Positions 1 through 10,200 of a stretch of 17,954 nt of DNA are shown here, piece after piece. The translations under genes and the position numbers were made by a program. The notes below the pieces were generated by a model. The model did no database searches, was not told where the DNA came from, and saw only the letters and a program-made list of their open reading frames with translations. Each line of letters begins with the position of its first letter. Position 1 is the stretch's first letter. Source of the stretch: Minisyncoccota bacterium (GTDB lineage: Bacteria > Patescibacteriota > Minisyncoccia > Minisyncoccales > PEYH01); contig JAQTNP010000011.1 of assembly GCA_028713795.1 (NCBI GenBank), forward strand, positions 1 through 17,954, given 5' to 3'.

Positions 1-728
1 TCTAAAGCGTTCTTGGCTGCGTTTTCTTCTGCTTCCTGCTTGGAATAACCTTCTCCTTTAGCAACCAAATCTTTATTAAGATATATTCCTACGACGAAAT
101 GCTTGTCATGATCAGGCCCTGATTCCGCAATTACCTTGTATGTTGGCGTAATTCTTTCTTTTTCCTGCGATATTTCTTGAAATCGACTTTTAGCATCTTT
201 AAATAGATTTTTTTTAATGATTATTTTTAATTCGTAAAGAAGATGTTTTATCAGCAGCTTTTTACAAATATCATATCCTGCATCAATGTATAAAGCTCCG
301 ATAAAAGCTTCAAAGGTATTAGCCAGTATTTCTTTATAGGCCTTGCCTTTCTTACTAGCTTCCTTTTTTTCACCTCTGGATAGCAATATATATTGTCCAA
401 AGTTCAACTCCTCTGCTTTAGAAGACAGCATTCTGCTATTAACCAAGGCTGCTCTCCAAGACGTCAATATTCCTTCTTCAGTGCTGGGAAAATGCATGAA
501 AATATATTCTGTCACCACCAATTCTATTACTGCGTCTCCTAAAAATTCCAATCTTTCATTGTGATGGACGAAAAACTTATGATGCTCATTTAAATATGAT
601 CTGTGGCAAAATGCCTGGACCAAGAGGTTTTTGTCTTTGAAATTTATTCCTAATTTTTTTTCAAAGACAGAAAACTCCTGACTCTGCTTATTCTCCTTTT
701 GTTTCTTCTTCAATATGCTGTTTATCAT
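1..728 (-). CDS. rnc: Ribonuclease III, C-terminal end cut by the window edge
   Basis: Ribonuclease III is a double-strand-specific endoribonuclease that processes rRNA precursors and structured mRNAs in the cytoplasm. I translated the minus strand by hand and found 242 codons before the edge. The signature NERLEFLGD lies at residues 57-65, with the acidic residues E58, E61 and D65. A second motif, ANTFEAFIGALYID, lies at about 136-149 and holds the catalytic Glu (E140). A C-terminal dsRNA-binding domain ends in GEGYSKQEAEENAAKNAL at 225-242. At the position of E. coli Asp114 there is Asn (N137), a substitution I recall in other bacterial RNase III proteins. Only a few residues should be missing, since the family is about 225-245 aa. 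The ATG at 728 overlaps the nusB end by 41 bp and has no clear ribosome-binding site; a TTG at 713 is the alternative start. It is last in rpmF-nusB-rnc. Confidence 0.95.
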   Translation of the reverse strand, partial: MINSILKKKQKENKQSQEFSVFEKKLGINFKDKNLLVQAFCHRSYLNEHHKFFVHHNERLEFLGDAVIELVVTEYIFMHFPSTEEGILTSWRAALVNSRMLSSKAEELNFGQYILLSRGEKKEASKKGKAYKEILANTFEAFIGALYIDAGYDICKKLLIKHLLYELKIIIKKNLFKDAKSRFQEISQEKERITPTYKVIAESGPDHDKHFVVGIYLNKDLVAKGEGYSKQEAEENAAKNAL

Positions 729-1173
729 CTTCTTTTATGCAATTTTCTTCTTTTTCCTGCAACTGACTGTATACTGTTCCCATTACTCCGTTAATGAATC
801 TTCCAGATGATTCTCCTCCGAATACCTTGGCTAATTCTATGGCTTCATTGATAGCAACTTTTGGAGGAACCTCTTCTTTGTTGGCATAAAGCAATTCATA
901 TAGTCCAAGGCGCAGAACATTCCTATCTAGCATGTTAATCTGCTCTAAAGGCCATTCTGGGGCTGTTTTAACTATCAATTCATCTATACAATCAATTGAC
1001 TTCTCTACGCCCCTAGCAAGGCTTCTAATGAACTCCAGATCGTCCAATCCTACGGCAAATTCCTTTATATTCTTCTCCACTATTTTATCCAAAGTATCGG
1101 GTTTCTTTGCATAGAAATCCCATTCATATAATGACTGCAAGGCTATACTTCTGGATAAATGACGGCTTGCCAT
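688..1173 (-). CDS. nusB: Transcription antitermination factor NusB
   Basis: NusB binds BoxA RNA with NusE/S10 and supports antitermination of rRNA transcription. The 161-aa product starts with the typical family opening ASRHLSRSIALQSLYEWDF. It carries the conserved core around EWPLEQINMLDRNVLRLGLYELLY and the C-terminal helix motif VAINEAIELAKVFGGESSGRFINGV, cited here in parts: VAINEAIELAK, then FGGESSGRFINGV. The last ~25 residues are a charged Glu/Lys tail beyond the usual fold. The ATG follows the rpmF stop by one base and has no Shine-Dalgarno sequence, so translation is probably coupled to rpmF. Its 3' end overlaps the start of rnc. Confidence 0.95.
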   Translation of the reverse strand: MASRHLSRSIALQSLYEWDFYAKKPDTLDKIVEKNIKEFAVGLDDLEFIRSLARGVEKSIDCIDELIVKTAPEWPLEQINMLDRNVLRLGLYELLYANKEEVPPKVAINEAIELAKVFGGESSGRFINGVMGTVYSQLQEKEENCIKEDDKQHIEEETKGE

Positions 1174-1174
1174 A

Positions 1175-1453
1175 TTATTTTTTAGATAAATCTTCCATGC
1201 TTAATTCCTTTCCTGCCTGTTCTTTTGATTCTTTTAATTCTTTTGCTTTCTTTTTCTTTTCTTTTTTATCTAATTTTGCAAATACATCAACTATCATTTT
1301 TCCCTTGTAATACCCGCATTCTTTGCAAACTCTATGAGGCAGAATTGGCTTGCCGCATCTTGGACATTTTAAAACGCCCGGACTCTTTATGAATATGTGC
1401 ATCCGGCGCTGATTCCTGCTGCCTTTAGTATGATGTTTTTTTGGTACGGCCAT
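1175..1453 (-). CDS. rpmF: 50S ribosomal protein L32 (zinc-binding form, extended C-terminus)
   Basis: L32 is a component of the large ribosomal subunit. The protein begins MAVPKKHHTKGSRNQRRMH, the usual basic opening, and has a zinc ribbon: CPRC at residues 30-33 and CKEC at 43-46. This marks it as the zinc-containing (C+) L32 paralogue type. L32 is normally about 57-60 aa; this one is 92 aa. It has an extra ~35-residue tail, very rich in Lys and Glu (about residues 58-92), that could be disordered or contact rRNA. It is the first gene of rpmF-nusB-rnc, directly behind the promoter at 1481-1509. No ribosome-binding site is visible before the ATG. Confidence 0.95.
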   Translation of the reverse strand: MAVPKKHHTKGSRNQRRMHIFIKSPGVLKCPRCGKPILPHRVCKECGYYKGKMIVDVFAKLDKKEKKKKAKELKESKEQAGKELSMEDLSKK

Positions 1454-1480
1454 ATATTTAAATTAAGGAAACTGGTTTCT

Positions 1481-1509
1481 AATATACCAGACCATTAAAA
1501 AGAAATCAA
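1481..1509 (-). promoter_or_regulatory. Sigma70-like promoter of rpmF-nusB-rnc
   Basis: On the minus strand, TTGATT (1504-1509) is followed after exactly 17 bp by TATATT (1481-1486). The bases TGG just before the -10 make it an extended -10. The predicted start near 1474 leaves a leader of about 20 nt. The -35 lies only ~10 bp beyond the stop codon of the 871-aa gene, so this promoter separates the ribosomal operon from the surface-protein block. Confidence 0.6.
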
Positions 1510-1518
1510 TAGTTTGTA

Positions 1519-4134
1519 TTATTCAGGAGGAATTTCAATCCAGTCAGGTAATGGCAAGGTAGCGGTTATTGTCTTTGTTTTAGGACAAGAACCATTAGAA
1601 TCAGTAATGCCAAGAGTAACACTTTTATCCCCTTCAATAGTAAAGGTAGTTGTTGGGTTTTGTAGATATGAATTATTGGGAACAGCATCAGCTGTAAATT
1701 GCCAAAAATATGATGGTGATGTTCCATATGAAATACTTAAAGAAGAATCAAATGTTGTTATATCATTGATTAATATAACTTCAGGAGACCAGGTAAAATC
1801 CACCCATGGATATGGAGCAGAAGCAGTAGTAAATGTTCCAATGTCGCCCGATGCCTGCATCCAGCCAGATTTAGCTTTCGTACTGTGAACCTGAACTTCC
1901 CAATTATATGACTGTCCATATTCTAATTCTCCTTCTGTATCACTAATATAGGCGCTCCAGGTATTAGTGCACAGTATTGGAGGTTCTGTATCTGAACAAG
2001 TAGCGTCCTTTGTTTCATCCACTATGTAATTTGATGAATCCCCCACTGGACTTATCCTAATATCAAAATAGGTCTCTGGATTCTCTTGATCGCTATACTC
2101 CCATTCAAAAGTAACCATTCCTTTTGAAATATCTCCTGTATCAAGACCTACATCGCAGTAGTTATCATTACCATCCGGATCCTTGGTAAAGATAATCGTT
2201 GGAGGATCTCCTGCCTCTATGCTTATTTCCACGGCATAATGAGTTTCCAGGCCTTCCTTATTCTCATGATTTAAACTAATCCAACCAATATTCATATCAC
2301 CCCACATGTATCCCATAAATTCAGCAGGAAAAACACTATCGTCCACATAAGCAGGTTTAGCCATATTGTCATAGAATTTAATCCAACCATCCCAACCTCC
2401 TAATCCAGATGCTTTTAATTCTCCGCTGCATCCATTTTCAAACACAGAGCAAGCCCTTGCCCAACCATGCAGATTCCCAACTGAGGTATCAATCCAGGCA
2501 GAGCAATTTCCATCAGGGCAGCCAGTTAATTGAGTATCATAGAAGGTAATCCACCCTATATTATCAGACCAGGCATATCCTGATAATTTCCATTGCTCTG
2601 CTTCAGGATCACTGTCATCTATATCAACTCCATAATCAACTTGAACATTTTCATTTTTACAACTAAAACTAATCCACCCCATATTATCAGACCAGGCATA
2701 TCCTTTAACATCATGATCTTGACATAATATTGACGAAGTCGATCCGTAGCCCCTTAATGGAATATCAATGTTACTACTGCCACTTACGCTTAATACTCCA
2801 GTAATATAAAATTGTCCTTCGGATATTGGTGCAAAGGTTATTGGAATAAATGCACTCTCTCCAGGATTAACATTGTAGCTACAATAAGAACTGCAGCTAA
2901 ATGGACTGCTCAATATTAGATTGCCAGATACAGATATACCACCATCATTTATTACTTCTAGGTTAAGTGTTAATGATTCTCCAACAACTACTTCACCGAA
3001 ATAAAAACCCTCCTCTGCTATTGGATATGTAGAAATATTAATATCTAATGATTCCTCTGGTCCCCAATCACCATGGACGGGCTCTGAAGATATATAACCC
3101 CTATATAGTCCATAATCAAAATAACCACCGGTAACCTCCATGTTTACAGCTTTGCTGAAATCTATGCTTAACAGATTACCAACTCCACCACTGGATGTAT
3201 TTATCTGCATCTCGTCTAAGCTAAGATATAATGTTTGTGCTGTCCAACTATCAGCAAAATGAAAAAATATTGTTACGAAATCCTGATTTCCTGTCGAAAC
3301 ATTTACTAAAATTTCTCTGGTGTATGGACCCCATACCCCATATTCATTTTCATAATATCTCTGTAATAATCCCTTACCTTTCGTAATCAGCGGGCTTCCC
3401 GAAGGAAAGTCTGTTGAACTTGATCGCGAATACTCACCATCATATATGGATAAATAAAAATATTTGGCTAAAGTAGAACTATAATATCCATTCCAAGTCC
3501 ATCTAATATACTTTCCATCAATCCAAGATCTTGGAACAACAGTAAACATATATCCTGTACCAAGGCTGGATGCAGTAGAATCCATTCTCAATTTTCCCGA
3601 AGCTATTTGCCAAGAATAATTGGGATAATAGCTTGCATTAGATTTATGTTCTTTTAAAGAAAATATTTCTGTGGTTAATTGATTGCTTGCAGTTATAGCC
3701 GCTGTATTTCCATAGTAAATATATATATTTACTACTTCCGGAGCAACTGGAATTGATGGAACTTCTACCCAAAAGATTGCCGAGGATGATGTTATATAAG
3801 ATTCTCTCCAGTAATCCAATAATGTTGTTCCATCGGAACCAGTAAATCTGATGTCTCCAAAGTCATTATTACAATTTCCATTGCAATACATGACTCCATT
3901 ACTATCTGTTCCATTTCCGTAGTTTACGGTAATCTTTATTGGATAATTTATTTGACCTCCACTAGTAGATCCTGTTATTGAGTGTAGTTTTCTATAATTC
4001 CAACCATCTAATGTTGCAGCAAAAACTTTTTTATCCAATAATCCACATAGTTCTAAAACTATTAGTCCTGCAAATGCAAAACAGATAATAATTAAAACAG
4101 TTCTGTTCAATGATTTTTTCTTTTTCTTTCTCAT
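1519..4134 (-). CDS. Secreted multidomain surface protein with DUF2341, WSDNxGWI repeats and a C-terminal PKD-like domain
   Basis: This is a secreted 871-aa protein. Residues 1-40 form a signal sequence: seven basic residues, a hydrophobic stretch at ~12-32, and a VFAA cleavage site near 40. Residues ~44-155 match DUF2341 (opening GWNYRKL, then PIKITVNYG and NIYIYYGN). Residues ~160-355 are a beta-rich stretch, probably a concanavalin/LamG-like fold. Residues ~365-465 resemble an ASH/DUF1573-type Ig domain (FGEVVVGESLTL, PITFAP). Four Trp-rich repeats follow at 478-621, then a fibronectin-III-like part at ~644-770 and a PKD-like domain at ~775-860. There is no LPXTG or C-terminal membrane helix, so it is probably released or held by partners. 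The ATG overlaps the stop of the 43-aa gene by one base (TGATG), suggesting coupled translation. DUF2341 often occurs in bacterial surface proteins; the function here is unknown. Confidence 0.85.
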   Translation of the reverse strand: MRKKKKKSLNRTVLIIICFAFAGLIVLELCGLLDKKVFAATLDGWNYRKLHSITGSTSGGQINYPIKITVNYGNGTDSNGVMYCNGNCNNDFGDIRFTGSDGTTLLDYWRESYITSSSAIFWVEVPSIPVAPEVVNIYIYYGNTAAITASNQLTTEIFSLKEHKSNASYYPNYSWQIASGKLRMDSTASSLGTGYMFTVVPRSWIDGKYIRWTWNGYYSSTLAKYFYLSIYDGEYSRSSSTDFPSGSPLITKGKGLLQRYYENEYGVWGPYTREILVNVSTGNQDFVTIFFHFADSWTAQTLYLSLDEMQINTSSGGVGNLLSIDFSKAVNMEVTGGYFDYGLYRGYISSEPVHGDWGPEESLDINISTYPIAEEGFYFGEVVVGESLTLNLEVINDGGISVSGNLILSSPFSCSSYCSYNVNPGESAFIPITFAPISEGQFYITGVLSVSGSSNIDIPLRGYGSTSSILCQDHDVKGYAWSDNMGWISFSCKNENVQVDYGVDIDDSDPEAEQWKLSGYAWSDNIGWITFYDTQLTGCPDGNCSAWIDTSVGNLHGWARACSVFENGCSGELKASGLGGWDGWIKFYDNMAKPAYVDDSVFPAEFMGYMWGDMNIGWISLNHENKEGLETHYAVEISIEAGDPPTIIFTKDPDGNDNYCDVGLDTGDISKGMVTFEWEYSDQENPETYFDIRISPVGDSSNYIVDETKDATCSDTEPPILCTNTWSAYISDTEGELEYGQSYNWEVQVHSTKAKSGWMQASGDIGTFTTASAPYPWVDFTWSPEVILINDITTFDSSLSISYGTSPSYFWQFTADAVPNNSYLQNPTTTFTIEGDKSVTLGITDSNGSCPKTKTITATLPLPDWIEIPPE
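2260..2709 (-). repeat. Four GYAWSDNxGWIxF-type protein repeats
   Basis: Within the 871-aa protein, the Trp-rich motif occurs as GYAWSDNMGWISF (residue 478), GYAWSDNIGWITF (519), a diverged copy LHGWAR...WDGWIKFYD (555-589) and GYMWGDMNIGWISL (608). Spacing is about 35-50 residues. The first two copies are also close in DNA, sharing the string tatcagaccaggcatatcct near 2562 and 2684. This looks like a small beta-sheet repeat; its ligand is unknown. Confidence 0.75.
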
Positions 4135-4265
4135 CAGAATGTCTTTATTAAGCTAGCCCATCCTTTTTGGAAGAATTTTCCTGATTCAAGGGCGAACAGA
4201 CAGACATATAGGATGATTGCTGCCAAGAACGCCCAATGAATCCAAATTCTTTTTTTGTTCTCCAT
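4134..4265 (-). CDS. 43-aa single-span membrane protein between two giant surface genes
   Basis: The sequence is unrecognised. The 43-residue product starts MENKKRIWIHW, has one hydrophobic span at about residues 9-27 (WIHWAFLAAIILYVCLFAL) and a short basic tail ending in IKTF. The basic N-terminus suggests an inside N-terminus. I chose the ATG at 4265, ten bases past the stop of the 2070-aa gene. A longer open frame reaches back to 4331, but it would overlap that gene and places hydrophilic sequence before the helix. Its TGA overlaps the ATG of the 871-aa gene by one base. Position and overlap argue that it is a real gene translated together with its neighbours. It could be an assembly or anchoring partner, which is inference only. 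Confidence 0.6.
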   Translation of the reverse strand: MENKKRIWIHWAFLAAIILYVCLFALESGKFFQKGWASLIKTF

Positions 4266-4275
4266 AATCTTTAAA

Positions 4276-7200
4276 TTACTTGCATTGAATTGAAATACAA
4301 CCATCTGTCTTAAGACATATAAGTCCATCACAATCTGTCTGACAAAAAGCGCTATTGGTAGTATTGCTAGATGTTACTACATGATTATTCGGCATAGCTA
4401 AGCACATATGAGATACATATGTTGTTCCCGCAGGACAGTATCTCGTTTTTCCCTCTTTGCCGTAGAAATATCCGCATGACGAACTAGATGTGCATGAGGT
4501 AGTAGGTCCGCATGTTGGATCATTTACAGCCGTACCAGAAAATGTAACTGTTACTATTTTATAATAGCTCATTTTTACATAACAAGTAGTTCCAGTTACA
4601 GTGTCGCAACCAGACCAACTTACAAACGTAGATCCTGATTGAGGAGTAGCAGTTACAGCGGCAGTTGTTCCGTTATTAAATGTGCCTATATCTTGAGAAC
4701 AAGAAGAATTACAACTGATCTGCCCTGTAGTATCGTATACAGCGCCAAAACCAGTTCCACTCTTCTTAACAGTTAAGGTATAGCTTGTTGATGCCTTATT
4801 GAATGTAGCCGTAACTGTCTTTAGAGAAGTCATTGTAACATTACAGGTAGTTCCAGATGTTGATGTGCAACCAGACCAACTGACAAATGTTGAGTCAGAT
4901 GAAGGAGTAGCCGTCAAAACAACTTTTGTTCCACTATTATATGTACCCGGGTCTGAAGTGCAAGAAGAAGTACAAGCAATTTTTCCAAGATCGTCATATA
5001 TTGTACCGGTGCCAGTACCAGATTTCCTTGCAGTTAATGTATATGTTATTGTGCTAGAACTATTGAATGTAGCCGTAACTGTCTTTGGAGAAGTCATTGT
5101 AACATTACAGGTAGTTCCAGATGTTGATGTACAACCAGACCAACTGACAGTTGATCCTGTTGCTGGCGATGCGGTCAATATTACCGATGCTCCGCTATTA
5201 AACGTACCTGTATCTGAAGAACATAAAGAATTACAGCTAATTTGTCCTGTAGCATCGTATACTGCTCCAGTACTAGTTCCAGATTTATTTAAAGTTAATG
5301 TATACGGTGTTGTTCCGCCTCCAGAGCTTGGTTCAAATATAGCTTTTGCACTCATTTCTTCTGCTGTAAATTTTACAGTACACTTATTTCCCGAGACGCT
5401 GGTACAGCCTTCCCAACTCTTAAAGTCATATCCTGATTTAGCAACAGGATCCAAAGTAATAGTACCCCCAACCTCTCCATTAGCAATACAACCTAATTCA
5501 CCTTCATTCCCCTCACCACAAATTATAGCAAGTGAGCCGGTCACCGTACCACCAATAGTTATCTTAATTGACAATAAAGATGGAACCTTGGTGCTAGGAA
5601 CTCCTCCAGTACCTCCTACCATACAAAGAGTACAAGAATGAGGCCATCTACATTGCACTCCATATGTACTATCAGTTTCCACTACTCCTTTTCCGCAAGA
5701 CTGCTTACAACTTGCTTTATTAACCTGACATTTATAATCCCAACCACAGGCAGCATTCTTGGCATAAACAGTTCCAGCGGTGCCGGTAAATGGACATGCC
5801 GGAAGATCATTATGCGCTGCTACAGAGGAAGAATCTTTTACACATATATCAAATGTGGAGGCCACTGCAGCAAGACAATATCCAGCCCAACCATAGCTTG
5901 ATGCAACCCCCCCTGCCCAAGTGCGAAGACCTGTTGAACCTAAGAACCAACAACCAAATGGTTGATATGTACATTCATGATTCATTTCGCACATTTTACT
6001 GGCTGACCATGATGAAAGATTATGTTTTATCCAAACACCAGAAGTTAAACCAGTAGCAGGACAATTTTGTAGATTAACATAGGCCTTAGAAGCATCTAGG
6101 TTAAAAGTAGCAGTAACTGTCTTATTAGAATTCATTGTTAATATACAATCTCCTGTACCAGAGCAATCTCCTCCCCAACCAGCAAAGACAGAACCAAAGG
6201 ACACCTCATATACTTTAAGAGTAATCACCTCTCCTTTCGACCAGTTTTCAGCAGTATCAGTAGTACAACTTGCTTGGCAGATAATGCCTCCGCCTCCTAC
6301 ATAGCCAGTTCCTGTTCCTAATTTATTTACCGTCACAGAGAACTTTTCGCTTTGTGTGAATGTAGCTGTCACATTCTTAACGCTATCTACAGACACAGTA
6401 CATGTTGTCTCAGTACCAGAACAAGCTCCGCCCCATCCGGCAAAGAAAGATCCTGATCCTTTAGTAGCTGTTAATGTTACCGATGTTGTATTTTCATAAG
6501 TAGCGCTACATTTATCATATTTAAAGAATAGGTAATCTCCGCATTTGATATCTTCAGATGATGTCTGGACATATCCATATCCATCGCCATCCGTACTTAC
6601 CGTCAATGATTTTACTGTTGATGTTGGGGTGTCCCCGCCATCTGTTGCAGTAAATTCAGCAGCAACATCTTTAGGACTATCCATAACAAAAGTACAGGTA
6701 GGCACTGTATTATTACACACTCCAGACCATCCTGTGAATGTGGATTCACCTATCGCAGTAGCTATCAAAGAAACGGTCGTACCTTTTGTAAATGACTTAG
6801 ATACTCCTGTACAGCCGCTTCCGCAGCTTATTGCTCCAGCAGTAGGCAATTGGCTAATAATTGAACCTGTACCTGTACCAATCTTAGACGCGCTAAGATT
6901 ATATGATTCATTATCGCCAAATATTGCTGTTATGGTTTTATCTCTATCCATTACTAATGTGCATGATCCTATCCCAGAAAAATCTCCTTCCCAATTTTCA
7001 AATGTAGCTCCTGAATCTGGAGTAGCTGTAAGAGTTACAGGAGTACCAGCTGAGAATGTTTGTTTGCATACGCTATTGCGGCAAGTTAATCCTGTTGGCG
7101 AGCTGGTTACTGCTCCTGAACCTGAAGCATTGACTGTCAAAGTATATGCCGAAGATATATTGCCATTAAATGTTGCCGTAACGTTTTTGTTATTGGTCAT

Positions 7201-10200
7201 GGTTACAACACAATTTCCTGTTCCATAGCAAGCACCACTCCATCCAGCAAAACTTGAGTCTCCATATGGCGTAGCTGTTAAGGTTACTGTAGTATTTCTT
7301 CCATAGGCCTTTGTTTGTGAATGACAAGAAGTACCGCAATTAATGCCATCTCCGGTAACGGATCCTAGATTATATCCTTCCTTATATACACTAAGGGAAT
7401 AATAATCATACACAGATGGTTCAAATATAGCGGTAACATTTTTAGGACCCTGCATGGCTATTGAACAAGTTCCCGTAGAATTTGTGCAAGCGCCGCTCCA
7501 TCCGGCGAATCTATATCCATTTCCAGGAGTGGCCGTTAGGGTAACAATTATTCCATAGGCAAAGTCATAGTCGCAAGTTGTTCCACAATATATCTTTTGG
7601 TCTGAACTTGTTACTGTTCCTAGCCCTGATCTGGAAACAGTAAGCGTATTGTTTGTTTTCAATGTAAAGTTAGCTATAACTGTTCTTGGTTCATTCATAG
7701 CAACAGAACAATACGCTGATAACCCACTACAGTCCCCTGACCAACCGGCAAACATAGAATCCGGATCAACTATATATGTTAATATTACATTTGCCCCAGA
7801 ATTATATATTTCAGAACAGTTGGACCCACAGGATATTCCTCCATCTGTAGGATTGTTACTAATTATTGTTCCCGTGCCTGTCCCTGTTGTATCAACATTT
7901 AATTCATTCTGAGAAACCAAAGAAATAAATATTGCCCCTACTGTCTTATGATTATCCATTAGTAATGTACAGGTATTTGTGGTTGATCCTGCACAAGCCC
8001 CTGTCCAGCTGGAAAATGTATATCCCGAATTAGGGGTGGCGGTTAATACAACCGTTGAATTCATCGCTATATTATTATTGCAGTTGGATCCGCAATCTAT
8101 TATTGGCGTACTGTTTAATGTGCCAGCAATTCTTCCATTTGTAGGAGGAGAGATAGCTAAAGTATAGTTATTAGGTATGCTTGTTGAAAATATCGCCGTA
8201 ATTGTTTTCCCAGAGGTAACATTAAAAGTACAAGAAGGATTGGTATTGCAATTATCAGCTCCTGCCCATATGACAAAAAATGAACCAACCATAGGAGAAG
8301 CATTAAGCGAAACGAGGGCATTATTCTGATAATTTTCTGAGCAATCAGAACCGCAGTTTATCTTTCCATCAGTACTAGCTACAGTACCAGCTCCATTGCC
8401 TGCCTTGTCGATTGTTATCATATTACCAGCCGGAATAAAGGTGGCTTTTACTGTTTTTGGAGATGTCATCACCACTTTACAATTATTCCCAGAGGTTGTT
8501 GTACACCCTTCCCAGCCAACAAAAACATTATTAGTATCTACCGAGGGGGTCAAAGTCACTTCTAGTCCAGAAATATACTCATGAAAACAATCTGGTCCGC
8601 AATTGATTCCAGATAATGGATAGCTTGTTACGGTACCTGTTCCAGATCCTAATTTTTCCACATCTAAAGAGTATGTTGTTGTGGTTGAAAAATTAACAGT
8701 TACGGTTTTTTTCGCTGTCATTGTTACAGAACATATATCATCAGTAACAGAGCCGCATCCAGTCCAACCAATAAGGGTTGCTCCTGGGGATGGCTCTGCT
8801 TTTAGTTTTACTATAGTATTTGGAGAATATAAGTTTGAACAATCAGGACCGCAAGTTATTCCTGCAATATTATTACTATTTACATTGCCCGATCCAGTTT
8901 TATTCACCTTTAATTCATAACTGGTGGTTATTGTTCCTAAATTAAATTTTGCTTCCACTTCTTTGTCTCCTAAAATATTTAAATTGCAAGATCCTGTTCC
9001 CTTACAGTCATTATACCAACCGACAAAATATGATTCTGAATCAGCAGTAGCAGTTAATTTCACAGTATTATTTAAAGGAAATGAGACTTGGCAAATAGAT
9101 CCGCAAGATATTCCAGAAGGATCGCTAGTAACCTTTCCTGTCCCAGTCCCGCTCTTTGTAACTTCCACCAATCCGGACGTTCTTTCAAAAGTAGCTTTTA
9201 CCTCTTTTTTTCCATTCATCTCTACTATGCAATCTCCAATATTTGCTGTTCCTTGAGAAAGATTTTTGCAATCTCCTGTCCAACCAGTAAAATTAGATGT
9301 TAAATCCTCTTGTGCCTTAAGAGTTACGGTTGTTCCCGAATCAAAACCAACCTCGCAAACAGACCCACAAGAAACTCCCAAAGAGGGATAAACGCTGGTA
9401 ATAGTTCCATCTCCATTTCCTAATTTAACAACTTTCAAATTATATGAAGATCCAGTACAAGCAGGAGCTTCTCCTGCATTTTGATCGTCTGGCTCTGGAT
9501 AGTAATCCAAATCAGAAATTCTTTTGTATCCAGTCCCCCACCCTGAATCTGGGGTTGTTGGACTATTATTATATCTTAAGGTAGATATATCAAAACATCC
9601 GTCATTGTCGCTGTCTTTTGCCCAAAGATATCCAGAATATACTCCTGCTATACCATCTTGAGCTACCGCTAAATAGCCTCCCATTTGTTTTATCATCTGA
9701 TACCCCTCATTTACTAAAAAATATGTATTAGGTTTTAATTCCAAGGTTTTTCCGTAGGGGATAATAACGTTACCACCATCAACACCTGTGATATATGGGG
9801 AACCTATACCCGGACCAAAAGCGATACTAGAATTAATTGTAATATTTCCGCTGTGCGGAAATTGACCAGTATTTATTGTTCCTGTTTGGGTGTTAACAAA
9901 ACCAGCTCTGGCACTTGGAATGGAAAATATACTTTTTATCCTTTCTAAAATACTTGGCGTTTTTACAGATACAGGTATGGAAGATTGTCCTGTCCAGAAA
10001 ATATCAATCTTTTTAGAATTACCGCTTTTATCAACAACTACAAAGCTTATAGGATAATCCATTGATGAAACAGCTCTTATCGTCCATTCGCCCTGCCAAG
10101 TGACCATATCATCTACCCTTGAAGCCAATTCCAAATCTATTGTCTGGGAACCATTATCATCTACAACAGTGGCATAGGCAGACGTAATATAGTCAATTCC

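Larger units (their letters stand above)
4534..5583 (-). repeat. B-repeats 14-17 of the giant protein
   Basis: Four ~87-residue repeats make up protein residues 1636-1985. Copies 15-17 form a tight family with shared KSGTGTG, SC.SSC, SWSGC and TVTATF segments. Copy 14 is more diverged and has the variant CGEGNEGELGC in place of CGxxC. The copies are more alike than those in the N-terminal array, which suggests recent local expansion. Confidence 0.85.

Noticed and set aside
1472..1490. CTGGT / ACCAG inverted repeat as a terminator for the surface block
   Set aside because: The stem is only 5 bp with a 9-base loop and no T-run. It overlaps the rpmF -10 and is more likely chance.
1519..4134. 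Sortase-type wall anchoring of the DUF2341 protein
   Set aside because: The C-terminus (LPLPDWIEIPPE) has no hydrophobic helix or basic tail, and the LPLPD string alone does not make a sorting signal.
4799..5641. Long plus-strand open frames opposite the giant repeat gene (also 6545-7228, 7649-7912, 8396-8584, 8924-9256)
   Set aside because: They mirror the minus-strand repeats, with recurring VFGEVIVTLQVVP-type strings that are simply antisense readings of the B-repeat coding sequence.
4534..9447. Regularly spaced repeats suggestive of a CRISPR array or satellite
   Set aside because: The period is ~250-264 bp, it stays in frame with a single 2070-codon gene, and the similarity is at protein level. 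There are no short identical repeats with unique spacers.
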